DNA of 7,712 nucleotides from Paracoccaceae bacterium (lineage in GTDB: Bacteria > Pseudomonadota > Alphaproteobacteria > Rhodobacterales > Rhodobacteraceae): positions 1 through 7,712 of the forward strand of contig SKKS01000362.1 of assembly GCA_007123625.1 (NCBI GenBank), read 5' to 3'. Positions 1 through 7,258 of the stretch are shown piece after piece. Position 1 is the stretch's first letter. The number at the start of each line of letters is the position of its first letter. A program made the translations under genes and the position numbers. The notes under the pieces were generated by a model. It worked only from the letters and a program-made list of their open reading frames with translations, searched no databases and had not been told where the DNA came from.

Positions 1-495
1 TCCGGCAATCCGTTAGCGGATGTCGACCTGCATCTGCACCGCCCCTTCGGAGCCGTCAAACTGGGGGACACCAACACGGAAGGTAGAATTGAATTTAATG
101 CTCTTCTTGGAACGGAAGGTTCACTGAACGCGACTGCAGAAGCGGTGACCACACGCGGAGATATCACCGCGCGGGATGCGCTGGATGTTCTTCGTCTCGC
201 CGTAGGCCTTGAACCAAGCTGGGGTCCCGCTGCAGCAGAGGACTTCATCGCCGCCGATATCAACCGTGATGGCCAGGTCACCGCCGTAGACGCGCTCGAA
301 GTGCTTCGTCATGCAGTCGGGCTCCAAAGCGAACACGCTCCGCAGTGGGTTTTTATCGACGCCGATGCCGATCTCAGAGGGATCGATCGGGACAACGTGG
401 AGTATGAGACAGGCGTCGATTTCGTGGCCTTTAACGCCGAGCATCAACTATCCATGACGGGCATACTGACGGGATCGATGCAGGAATATGCGTGA
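1..495 (+). CDS. C-terminal part of a dockerin-like, calcium-binding repeat protein (5' end outside window)
   Basis: The frame is open from the first base and ends at TGA 493-495, giving 164 residues of a longer protein. Window residues 1-45 look like the end of a beta-sandwich repeat of the Big or carboxypeptidase-regulatory type (a G-x-P-L-x-D-V start, later D-T-x-x-E-G). Residues 54-69 and 86-107 form two dockerin/EF-hand-like repeats, each ending in a D-A-L-x-V-L-R-x-A-V-G-L helix. The second loop is a complete calcium site (D86, N88, D90, G91, T94, D97). The first lacks acidic ligands at loop positions 1, 3 and 5. A tail of about 57 residues rich in Asp and Glu follows. Dockerin-type repeats occur in secreted or surface proteins; in bacteria without cellulosomes their partners are mostly unknown. 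The main activity would lie upstream, so the full function cannot be named. Base composition is lower in GC than in the genes further right. Confidence 0.8.
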   Translation, partial: SGNPLADVDLHLHRPFGAVKLGDTNTEGRIEFNALLGTEGSLNATAEAVTTRGDITARDALDVLRLAVGLEPSWGPAAAEDFIAADINRDGQVTAVDALEVLRHAVGLQSEHAPQWVFIDADADLRGIDRDNVEYETGVDFVAFNAEHQLSMTGILTGSMQEYA

Positions 496-725
496 GCACC
501 CTCAATCGCTTGAGCGCGAAGATTGCGCACTATAGTGTCATCTCCGCGCGACAGAGCGTGGAGATGTTATGTGGCCCGCGCGAGTGGGCCAAAGTGATAT
601 TATCGGCGCTTCACAAGCGCGGCGAATGGCCTTCATCTGTCGCTCACGGCGGCCACGTCTGTGATATCTTCTCTGACGAAGAATGCTACAACTTCTTCAA
701 GGCCGCAGGGTATGAAACCAATTGA
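492..725 (+). CDS. Small hypothetical protein, 77 aa, overlapping the dockerin gene stop
   Basis: I do not recognise this protein. A GTG start at 492 overlaps the upstream TGA as GTGA. AGGA at 482-485 sits 6 bases before the GTG, so translational coupling is plausible. The product is a soluble, Cys- and His-containing polypeptide (C27, C57, C65) with no signal peptide and no membrane segment. An amphipathic stretch around residues 29-42 is followed by a Gly/His-rich turn and an acidic/aromatic C-terminus. The codons include TTA twice and ATA once, which are rare in the GC-rich core genes, and third-position GC looks only moderate, so coding support is weak. It could be a real accessory gene, the broken tail of a larger gene, or a chance frame. 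An internal ATG at 564 is an alternative start. No homologue comes to mind. Confidence 0.45.
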   Translation: MSTLNRLSAKIAHYSVISARQSVEMLCGPREWAKVILSALHKRGEWPSSVAHGGHVCDIFSDEECYNFFKAAGYETN

Positions 726-766
726 ACGCAACGCGCTCTGGCAACCGATTCTGGCGCTGAACAGAC
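726..766. other. Convergent intergenic gap, no clear terminator
   Basis: These 41 bases separate two converging transcription units. I see only a GCGC/GCGC pairing with no T-tract, so no intrinsic terminator can be called on either strand. The change from lower-GC DNA to the high-GC core occurs around here. Confidence 0.5.
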
Positions 767-2278
767 CTATTTGTCCGATTTTTGACTGCCGTCCGATGCT
801 GGTTCCACCTCGGCCAGTTCCGCGTCCATTATAGGGTCGTCTGGCGCAGCGGATGCGGCGCTGGAAGGCTGTGCTGCGGCTGCTGCAGGCTCCGGCTGGT
901 GCAGGGGCCCGACGATGAGTGGCAGCATCTCGGTCTGGGTCGGCGAGCTGCCGCCGCTGTCGGGCGGAGTATCCCAGGCCAGGGTGTCGAAGCTGCCGCA
1001 GTTGTCGCACAGCGCGACCCAGTCGGCGTGGATGTGCTGGCAGTTGGTGCAGACCCACTGAGGCCCGCGCGACACCGTCAGCGCGCGCGTCAGCCAGCCA
1101 CGCACCACGGCGTCATCCGACCCTTCGCCGCGTTCGATCGCGGCCATGATGGTCAGGGCGCGGGCAGTGGGGTGCTTCCCGGCCAGATCGCCCATTGCGC
1201 GCCGGGCGCCAGGGAAATCTTCGGCGGCGATAAGCAACTCGGCGCGCACCAGCCGGGTTTCGTCATGCTCGGGGTTGGTGGCGAAAAGTTTCTCGAAACG
1301 CTTTACTCTCGCGGCGGGAGCCTCGCCGGGTTCGATGGCGGCAAAGGCTGCAGCCAGATCGGGATGGGGCTGCACTGCCCAAGCCTTCTTCACCGTCTTG
1401 GCGGCGGCACGTGCCTGGTTCTGGGCGGCATAGGCCCGTGCGGCCATCGCGGCGGCGGGAACCAGGTCGGGCGACAGGCGATTGGCCTCGATCGCGGCTT
1501 CGCGTGCGCGGATCTCGTTGCCCGCATCATCGTGCGACTGTGCCTGTTGCAGGGCCAGCACTGCGTCGCGGCGTTTGTACACATCGCGCGGCAGCGCACC
1601 GCTGCGCGATTTCTGCTCGAGCGTCTTGCGCGCGCCATACCAGTCGCCGGTCTGGTTCTGCAGTTTCAGCAGCGCGTCCTGAGTTTCAACATGTGCCGGT
1701 CGCAGGGCAAAGGCCTTGTGCGCCAGTTTCAGCGCGGTTTCAGTGTCGCCTTCGGCGATCTTCTGGCGCAGCAGCCCGCGTACCCCGGCGAACCGGCTGC
1801 GGTCATCCGTCACCAGGCGCTTGTAATAGTCCTTGGCCTGCGCGGTGTTGCCCTTGAGCTCGGACGCCTGCGCAATAAGCAGGTTGGTCAGGACCGGTTT
1901 GTTCAGCAGCTTTTCGGCCTTCTCGGCCTTGGCGACCGCCTTCTTGCCGTCGCCTTCGGCCAACGCCAGAAGGCCGTCGGTCATCGCTTCAATCCCGCGG
2001 CGCTCGCGGTTGCGCATGAAGAACCGCGAGATCGCGGTTTCGTCACCGTTCATGAACCGGACTGTGGCGATCAACAGCCCCATAAGCTTGAGGAACAGCC
2101 AGAGCGCAAAGATGAAGACCAGAAGCGCGATCGCGGATTGTACAGGCCCGAGTTCGAACTCCATGGTCGCCAGCCGCAGGCCGATGGTCTGGCCCGAGTC
2201 CATCAGCATGCCCGCACCAAAGGCAAGCCCGATGACCAGCGCCACAAAAAGCAGGATTTTCAGAAGCGTCCAGAACAT
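767..2278 (-). CDS. hemY: HemY-family inner-membrane TPR protein with C-terminal zinc ribbon
   Basis: The product is 503 residues. Two N-terminal membrane helices (about 4-26 and 46-72) form the HemY_N region. A long alpha-helical TPR-type repeat region follows (about 95-400), with A/L-rich helix pairs such as the one near 190-215. Residues 408-427 carry CxxC-x10-CxxC (C410, C413, C424, C427), a rubredoxin-like zinc ribbon. The last 70 or so residues are Ala/Pro/Ser/acidic and probably disordered. Proteobacterial HemY lies in heme operons and is thought to act at the membrane on later heme steps or their regulation. It is not the Bacillus protoporphyrinogen oxidase of the same name. E. coli HemY is about 400 residues and, as I recall, has no such ribbon, so this form is longer. 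The ATG is preceded by AAGGA (2286-2290) at 7 bases, overlapping the stop of the upstream mitofilin gene. It is the last gene of the hemD unit. Confidence is high for the family, modest for the exact role. Confidence 0.9.
   Translation of the reverse strand: MFWTLLKILLFVALVIGLAFGAGMLMDSGQTIGLRLATMEFELGPVQSAIALLVFIFALWLFLKLMGLLIATVRFMNGDETAISRFFMRNRERRGIEAMTDGLLALAEGDGKKAVAKAEKAEKLLNKPVLTNLLIAQASELKGNTAQAKDYYKRLVTDDRSRFAGVRGLLRQKIAEGDTETALKLAHKAFALRPAHVETQDALLKLQNQTGDWYGARKTLEQKSRSGALPRDVYKRRDAVLALQQAQSHDDAGNEIRAREAAIEANRLSPDLVPAAAMAARAYAAQNQARAAAKTVKKAWAVQPHPDLAAAFAAIEPGEAPAARVKRFEKLFATNPEHDETRLVRAELLIAAEDFPGARRAMGDLAGKHPTARALTIMAAIERGEGSDDAVVRGWLTRALTVSRGPQWVCTNCQHIHADWVALCDNCGSFDTLAWDTPPDSGGSSPTQTEMLPLIVGPLHQPEPAAAAAQPSSAASAAPDDPIMDAELAEVEPASDGSQKSDK
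998..1057 (-). other. Rubredoxin-like zinc ribbon coding segment in hemY
   Basis: This segment encodes residues 408-427 of HemY. It has two CxxC knuckles separated by ten residues and is followed by a G-S-F-D-T-L-A-W stretch. From memory, the spacing equals that of the C-terminal metal-binding domain of LapB/YciM, another membrane-anchored TPR protein. Metal binding is inferred from the four cysteines. Confidence 0.8.
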
Positions 2279-2285
2279 CGAGGTT

Positions 2286-2290
2286 TCCTT
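2286..2290 (-). promoter_or_regulatory. Ribosome binding site of hemY
   Basis: On the minus strand this reads AAGGA, 7 bases before the hemY ATG. Its first two bases are also the last two of the TAA stop of the upstream gene, so the two genes are probably translationally linked. It supports the chosen hemY start. Confidence 0.7.
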
Positions 2291-3977
2291 ATCCGGCGGT
2301 CACGTTTTGCACCAATGCCTCGTGTGCGGCAATCGCATCGAGGCGGGTGCGGGCGGCGTTGATCCACCCTGACATAGCGGCCTGCCCGGCCGGGGGAAGC
2401 GCTTCAAGCTCGTCGAGCGCGCGCGCGATGGCACCTTCTTCGACGGCGCGGGTCGCGCGCGAGATCACGGCATCGGGGTCGGCGCCGTCGCGGGGTTCAA
2501 GCGACCGCGCCCCGATCTGGCTGCGCAGGAAATTGCCCAGCCGGTCGGTGGTGCTGTCGGTTTCGGTCTGTTGCAGCGATGCCCGCAGCCCTGCCCGCGC
2601 AGCCGCGTCGAACCCGTCCTGCAGAGCGTTCAGCGTGGCGACGCCCACAGGCGCGGCCTCGTGCAGCGCTGCGGGAATGTCGTCGGTGGCCTCGGCCACG
2701 CGCTCCAGCGCGGGGGCGAACGCGGCGCCGCTGTCCAGCGCGGCGCCGATGGTGTCCAGCGCCGCCCGGGCTTCGGCCAGTGCGGCGCGGCGGTCAGCCT
2801 CGGCTGCTGCCGATGCGGCTGCGGCCTGCACATCCTCGATCCGTTGTGCGGCCAGTTCGCGCACTTCAGCAATCTCGGCGCGCAGGCTTTCCTGCGCATT
2901 CTGGGCGGCAGCGACCCGGACCGCGAGGGCCGACAGGCTTTCGTCCATCGTGGCACCCTGGGCGCTCAGCCCGGCCGCGCTGTCCTCGATCGCCGCCACC
3001 GCGCTTTCCGTGCCTTCAAGCCGTTGCAGAAGGCTGCCCATCGCCTGGGCGATCTCGCGCGCTTCCTCGCGTGCGGCGCCAAGGGCCTCAAGGTCCCCAT
3101 CGACGCGCGCCTCCAGTTCATCGACCCGCACGTTAAGGCCTGCGCCAAGGCGATCTTCGGTGGCGGCCAGGTCATCGGGCTCGATCCGAGGCGCAGCGGC
3201 CAGCGCTTCAATCTGCTGTTCCAGCGCGGCGATTTCGGCGCTCAGTGCATCACTCACGGTGTCGATGCGTGAAAGGTCCACGTCCGGCACCGCGCCGATC
3301 CAGCCTTGTTCGGCGGCGTAATACGCCGCGCCAAAGCCCAGCCCGGCGGCCACGATCCCGCCCAGAAACAGCGGCATGGCACTGCGTGGTGGCGACGCTT
3401 GCGGCTCGGGGCGGGTGCTGGCCGGTTCAGCAGCTGATGGTTTGCGTTCGTCGTCCGGGGTTTGCGCCGCGGGGGTTCCGGCGGCAGCCATCGCCGCGGT
3501 CGCAGCCGGACCCGCACCGAAGGGCTGCGCAGGTGCGGTATCGGAGATCCCGGCAGCGTCCGGCGTAGCGGTGGTATCGGTCTTGTCGTCGTCGGTACTT
3601 TCGGTCGCGTCCGCAGCTGTGGACGCGGTGGTGGTATCAACGGGGGCGGCGTCATCTTGCGCCTGGTCTACGGGTTTCTCCGGCTCCGATGCCGTTTCGG
3701 CGCCTTGCGAAACTGTCTCATCGTCGCGCGTTTCGTCAGAGGTTTCACCCGCTGGCGGCATGTCCGCCGACTGCGTATCCTCGGTTTCGGCTTCGGACCT
3801 GTCGGGTGCGGAGCCTGCGGGGTCAACTACGGTTCCGGGGGTCGGCGGGGCGTCGTGGTCGTCCGGGCGGGGGGGCGCTTCTTCCGTCTCGTCAGGTGCG
3901 GAAACCTGGTTTTGCGTGTCATCCTTCTGCAGGTCGTCCTGTTCCGTGTCTTTCGAAGGTTTTGACTTTCGGGCCAC
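2289..3977 (-). CDS. Mitofilin/Mic60-family inner-membrane protein (COG4223-like)
   Basis: The product is 562 residues. Residues 1-198 are acidic, rich in Asp/Glu/Thr/Pro/Ala and probably disordered in the cytoplasm. Residues 201-221 are a single Gly/Ala-rich membrane helix. Residues about 236-410 are long Ala/Glu/Arg helices with coiled-coil character, expected in the periplasm. Residues about 480-557 resemble the C-terminal mitofilin signature: F-L-R-S-Q-I, an A-V-E-E-G-A-I-A-R-A-L-D-E-L helix, then a W-I-N-A-A-R-x-R-L helix. Alphaproteobacterial relatives are homologues of mitochondrial Mic60, which bends the inner membrane and tethers it to outer-membrane proteins; a similar envelope role is inferred here. 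The GTG start is chosen because AGGAG (3985-3989) lies 7 bases upstream and no better in-frame start is seen. It lies 60 bp after hemD and 10 bp before hemY, so the three probably share a transcript. The N-terminal part is low complexity and will align poorly; the domain order is the main support. Confidence 0.85.
   Translation of the reverse strand: MARKSKPSKDTEQDDLQKDDTQNQVSAPDETEEAPPRPDDHDAPPTPGTVVDPAGSAPDRSEAETEDTQSADMPPAGETSDETRDDETVSQGAETASEPEKPVDQAQDDAAPVDTTTASTAADATESTDDDKTDTTATPDAAGISDTAPAQPFGAGPAATAAMAAAGTPAAQTPDDERKPSAAEPASTRPEPQASPPRSAMPLFLGGIVAAGLGFGAAYYAAEQGWIGAVPDVDLSRIDTVSDALSAEIAALEQQIEALAAAPRIEPDDLAATEDRLGAGLNVRVDELEARVDGDLEALGAAREEAREIAQAMGSLLQRLEGTESAVAAIEDSAAGLSAQGATMDESLSALAVRVAAAQNAQESLRAEIAEVRELAAQRIEDVQAAAASAAAEADRRAALAEARAALDTIGAALDSGAAFAPALERVAEATDDIPAALHEAAPVGVATLNALQDGFDAAARAGLRASLQQTETDSTTDRLGNFLRSQIGARSLEPRDGADPDAVISRATRAVEEGAIARALDELEALPPAGQAAMSGWINAARTRLDAIAAHEALVQNVTAG
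3315..3377 (-). other. Transmembrane helix segment of the mitofilin-family protein
   Basis: This encodes residues 201-221, an uncharged run rich in Gly, Ala, Leu and Phe ending in paired tyrosines. R198 on the N-terminal side supports N-in, C-out topology, which places the acidic domain in the cytoplasm and the coiled coil in the periplasm. It is the only membrane segment in the protein. Confidence 0.75.
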
Positions 3978-3984
3978 TGAGACG

Positions 3985-3989
3985 CTCCT
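3985..3989 (-). promoter_or_regulatory. Ribosome binding site deciding the GTG start of the mitofilin gene
   Basis: On the minus strand this reads AGGAG with a 7-base spacer to GTG at 3977-3975. It is the reason for preferring this non-ATG start. Confidence 0.75.
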
Positions 3990-4034
3990 GCCGATTCTCT
4001 GGTCTGCATAAATGGACGATATATTCTTTCGCGC

Positions 4035-4063
4035 AGCTTATCGTGGCTTCTTGCAGGTCTCAA
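4035..4063 (-). promoter_or_regulatory. Possible internal promoter ahead of mitofilin-hemY
   Basis: The minus strand carries TTGAGA (4063-4058), one mismatch from the sigma-70 -35 box. After 17 bases comes TAAGCT (4040-4035), a poor -10 box that includes the hemD stop codon. The 60-bp spacer downstream (3978-4037) is relatively AT-rich. The pair could give the mitofilin and hemY genes some expression independent of hemD. The -10 match is weak and could be chance. Confidence 0.2.
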
Positions 4064-4781
4064 GCGCGCGGATCACCTTTGCGGCCATTACGGCCATTGT
4101 CTTTGCATCCGGGGATGCGGAGACGCACGTCTCTGCTGCAAATCCTGCGTTAGCAACGGGTTGTGCGGCGGCAGCGCTGATTGCCACGACGTGCAAGCGG
4201 GCATGCAGGTGGTGCGCTCCGACACTCGCGACGAAGAGCCGCGCCGAGCGGGGCGAAAACAGCGGCACAATCACCGCGCCCGGCTTCGCCAGCACCGCCA
4301 GCGCAGGAGGTGACAGATTCGCCGCAACCTGATCGTAGACAACACAGTCCTGCGCCGGAATCTCCGCCGCGCGCAGCGCGTGTGCAATGTCGGCTGCCGC
4401 ATGGGTGCCGCGCAGATGCAGAAGGGGCCCTTGCGGGCGGGCGCGCAGCAGTTTGTCGAGCAACGCGCGGGCATCACCACCCGCGATATGGACTTTGCCG
4501 AAGCCTGCCCGGGACGCGGCCTGCGCGGTCCGGGGGCCAACGCACCAGACCGGCAGATCGCGGCGCGAACACCCGGCGACAAACCCGGCCACGCCGTTTT
4601 CCGAGGTGAAGATCAATCCGGTGATGCCGTCGGAAATATCGGGGCCAGGCGGGCTCAGCGCGATCCGCATCAGCGGGGCGATGGTCACGGGCAGGTCGGG
4701 AAACTCTGCGCGCAGGGTGGCTGCGAACCGCTCCGCCTGTGGCTGCGGGCGCGTCAGGAGCAGATGCGGCATGGCGGTCAT
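4038..4781 (-). CDS. hemD: Uroporphyrinogen-III synthase
   Basis: The product is 247 residues, normal for the family. HemD closes linear hydroxymethylbilane with inversion of ring D to give uroporphyrinogen III, the common precursor of heme, siroheme, cobalamin and bacteriochlorophyll; it is cytosolic. The sequence diverges strongly in this family, so recognition rests on the bilobal pattern: L-T-R-P at residues 9-12, F-T-S-E-N-G-V at 58-64, C-V-G-P-R-T-A at 80-86, H-L-R-G at 122-125, V-V-Y-D-Q at 147-151 and L-F-S-P-R-S-A at 174-180. The position ahead of the mitofilin gene and hemY, as in other alphaproteobacteria, supports the call. The start is uncertain: ATG at 4781 or ATG at 4772, neither with a clear Shine-Dalgarno sequence. 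The hydroxymethylbilane synthase gene hemC, often adjacent in other bacteria, is not in this window. Confidence 0.9.
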   Translation of the reverse strand: MTAMPHLLLTRPQPQAERFAATLRAEFPDLPVTIAPLMRIALSPPGPDISDGITGLIFTSENGVAGFVAGCSRRDLPVWCVGPRTAQAASRAGFGKVHIAGGDARALLDKLLRARPQGPLLHLRGTHAAADIAHALRAAEIPAQDCVVYDQVAANLSPPALAVLAKPGAVIVPLFSPRSARLFVASVGAHHLHARLHVVAISAAAAQPVANAGFAAETCVSASPDAKTMAVMAAKVIRALETCKKPR

Positions 4782-4882
4782 GACGGCCCCGGCGAATTAC
4801 GTCAAGATATGGGCGGCATTGTCTGGCCGCGCGCCCGGTGGTAGCTGGGAAGCGCGCCCTTCGCAACCGGACCCGCCCCGCC
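4782..4882. promoter_or_regulatory. Divergent promoter spacer between hemD and tsaD
   Basis: About 100 bases lie between the divergent starts and should hold promoters for both units. The AT-richer part (about 4794-4810) has TTGACG on the minus strand (4805-4800), close to a -35 box. A -10 box placed 17 bases on would fall on the hemD ATG, so it does not fit hemD well unless translation starts at the second ATG. The 8-bp word GCGCGCCC occurs at 4829-4836 and 4852-4859, probably by chance in GC-rich DNA. I see no clear FNR, Irr or Fur-type palindrome. Confidence 0.4.
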
Positions 4883-6009
<1,127 letters not shown>

Positions 6010-6013
<4 letters not shown>

Positions 6014-6981
6014 GTGACGTTTCGGGGCCGGTTTCGGTGTTGGGGGCAGGGGCGTTTGGCACGGCGCTCGCCTGTGCGCTGTCGGACCGGGTGGTGACCC
6101 TTTGGGCGCGCGACCCCGAAGCGGCCGAGGCGATGCGCAATACGCGCGAGAACGCGCGTCGGCTGCCCGGGGTGCGGCTGCGCGATTCGGTCATCGTGAC
6201 CTCGGAACTGGGGGACGCGCTGGCGCCAGTGATGTTGCTGGCGATGCCCATGCAGACGCTGGCGCAATTCGTCGCCGACCGGCGCGAGATGCTGCGTGGC
6301 CGGGCGTTGATCGCGTGCTCCAAGGGCGTGGATCTGGCCACTGGGCGCGGTCCGGCGCGGGTGCTTGCCGATGCCTTGCCCGAGGCCACGGTGGGCGTGC
6401 TGACCGGCCCCAGCTTTGCCGCCGATATCGGGCAGGGATTGCCCACGGCGCTGACGCTGGCCTGCGCCGACGATGCGGCGGGCGAGGCGCTGCAGCACGC
6501 GCTGTCGGCCCCGGCGCTGCGGCTGTACCGGACCACCGACGTGGCGGGGGCGGAACTGGGCGGCGCGCTCAAGAATGTCATCGCGATTGCCGCCGGGATC
6601 TGCATCGGCGCAGGCTTGGGCGATTCGGCGCGCGCGGCGATCATGGCGCGCGGCTATGCCGAGATGCTGCGCTTTGCCGCCGTGCGGGGCGCCCGGGCGG
6701 AAACGCTGGCCGGGCTGTCGGGGCTGGGCGATCTTGTGCTGACCTGCACTTCGGAGAAATCGCGTAATTATCGCTTCGGGCTGGCGCTTGGTGCGGGCAA
6801 CCCGTTCGATGCCGGCACAACTGTCGAAGGCGTTGCCACCGCCCGTGCGTTGGCCAGGACGGCTACCCAGGAAGGGATCGACATGCCGCTGACAGCAATG
6901 ATTGCCGCCGTGCTCGACGGAAAGCTTACCATTGACCAGGCGCGCGAGGCGGTGTTCGCGCGCCCGCTGAAGGAGGAATGA
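6010..6981 (+). CDS. gpsA: NAD(P)-dependent glycerol-3-phosphate dehydrogenase
   Basis: GpsA reduces dihydroxyacetone phosphate to sn-glycerol-3-phosphate, the backbone precursor of phospholipids, in the cytosol. The 323-residue product has normal length. It shows the Rossmann dinucleotide loop G-A-G-A-F-G-T-A at 12-19, C-S-K-G at 103-106, L-T-G-P-S-F-A at 131-137, the catalytic-lysine segment L-G-G-A-L-K-N-V (K188) at 183-190, S-G-L-G-D-L-V-L-T-C at 237-246, R-N-Y-R-F-G at 252-257 and V-E-G-V-A-T-A at 272-278. The ATG overlaps the tsaD TGA as ATGA. GGGGG at 5998-6002 gives a ribosome site 7 bases upstream, consistent with translational coupling. The stop lies 1 bp before the YciI-family gene. 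Confidence 0.96.
6971..6976 (+). promoter_or_regulatory. Strong ribosome binding site of the YciI-family gene, inside gpsA
   Basis: AGGAGG lies six bases before ATG 6983 and inside the last codons of gpsA. It is the best Shine-Dalgarno sequence in the window and suggests efficient separate initiation on the small downstream gene. Confidence 0.85.
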
Positions 6982-6982
6982 C

Positions 6983-7258
6983 ATGCCGCTTTTCATGATG
7001 CTGTGCCGCGACAAGCCGGGCCACCTGCACCTGCGGCAGGCCACGCGCGCGGCGCATCTGTCCTATATCGCCGATACCGGCGTGGTCCAGCAGGCCGGGC
7101 CGTTGCTTGATGCGGACGGGGACATGTGCGGCTCGCTCGTGATTCTCGAGGTCGCGGACATGGACGCGGCGCGCGCCTGGGGCAGCAGCGATCCGTATTT
7201 TCAGGCCGGGCTTTTTGAAAGCGTCACCGTCGAGCAGTGGAAGAGGGTGATTGGCTGA
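6983..7258 (+). CDS. YciI-family protein
   Basis: The product is 91 residues, the usual size for this ferredoxin-like alpha/beta family. Family hallmarks are the N-terminal strand M-P-L-F-M-M-L, R22 and H25 in R-A-A-H-L (the conserved His proposed to act in catalysis), A-G-P-L at 38-41, a G-S-L-V-I-L strand at 50-55, the A-A-R-A-W helix at 62-66 and S-D-P-Y-F at 69-73 before the last strand. YciI-like proteins are soluble; some related domains act in chlorinated-aromatic degradation or are fused to sigma factors, but the stand-alone proteins have no agreed substrate. It sits 1 bp after gpsA and overlaps the EVE gene as TGATG, so it is almost certainly co-transcribed. The family call is secure; no reaction is assigned. 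Confidence 0.9.
   Translation: MPLFMMLCRDKPGHLHLRQATRAAHLSYIADTGVVQQAGPLLDADGDMCGSLVILEVADMDAARAWGSSDPYFQAGLFESVTVEQWKRVIG

Noticed and set aside
121..447. 108-codon open frame on the - strand opposite the dockerin-like gene
   Set aside because: It is antisense to recognisable EF-hand-type repeats and shows no motif of its own.
782..2362. 526-codon open frame on the + strand opposite hemY
   Set aside because: It lies antisense to a well-supported HemY, its translation is rich in Arg, Gly, His and Gln with no domain, and such frames are expected opposite GC-rich genes.
2347..3321. Ser/Ala-rich open frames on the + strand opposite the mitofilin gene
   Set aside because: They mirror the Ala/Glu repeats of the coiled-coil gene; no domain and no ribosome site.
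4829..4859. Direct repeat GCGCGCCC in the divergent spacer as a regulator site
   Set aside because: An 8-bp GC-only word recurring within 23 bases is expected by chance at this composition, and it has no symmetry.
7237..7257. Earlier start for the EVE-domain protein
   Set aside because: It would add seven residues outside the domain and overlap the YciI-family gene more; ATG 7258 begins right at the conserved W-L-M-K-T-E-P strand.
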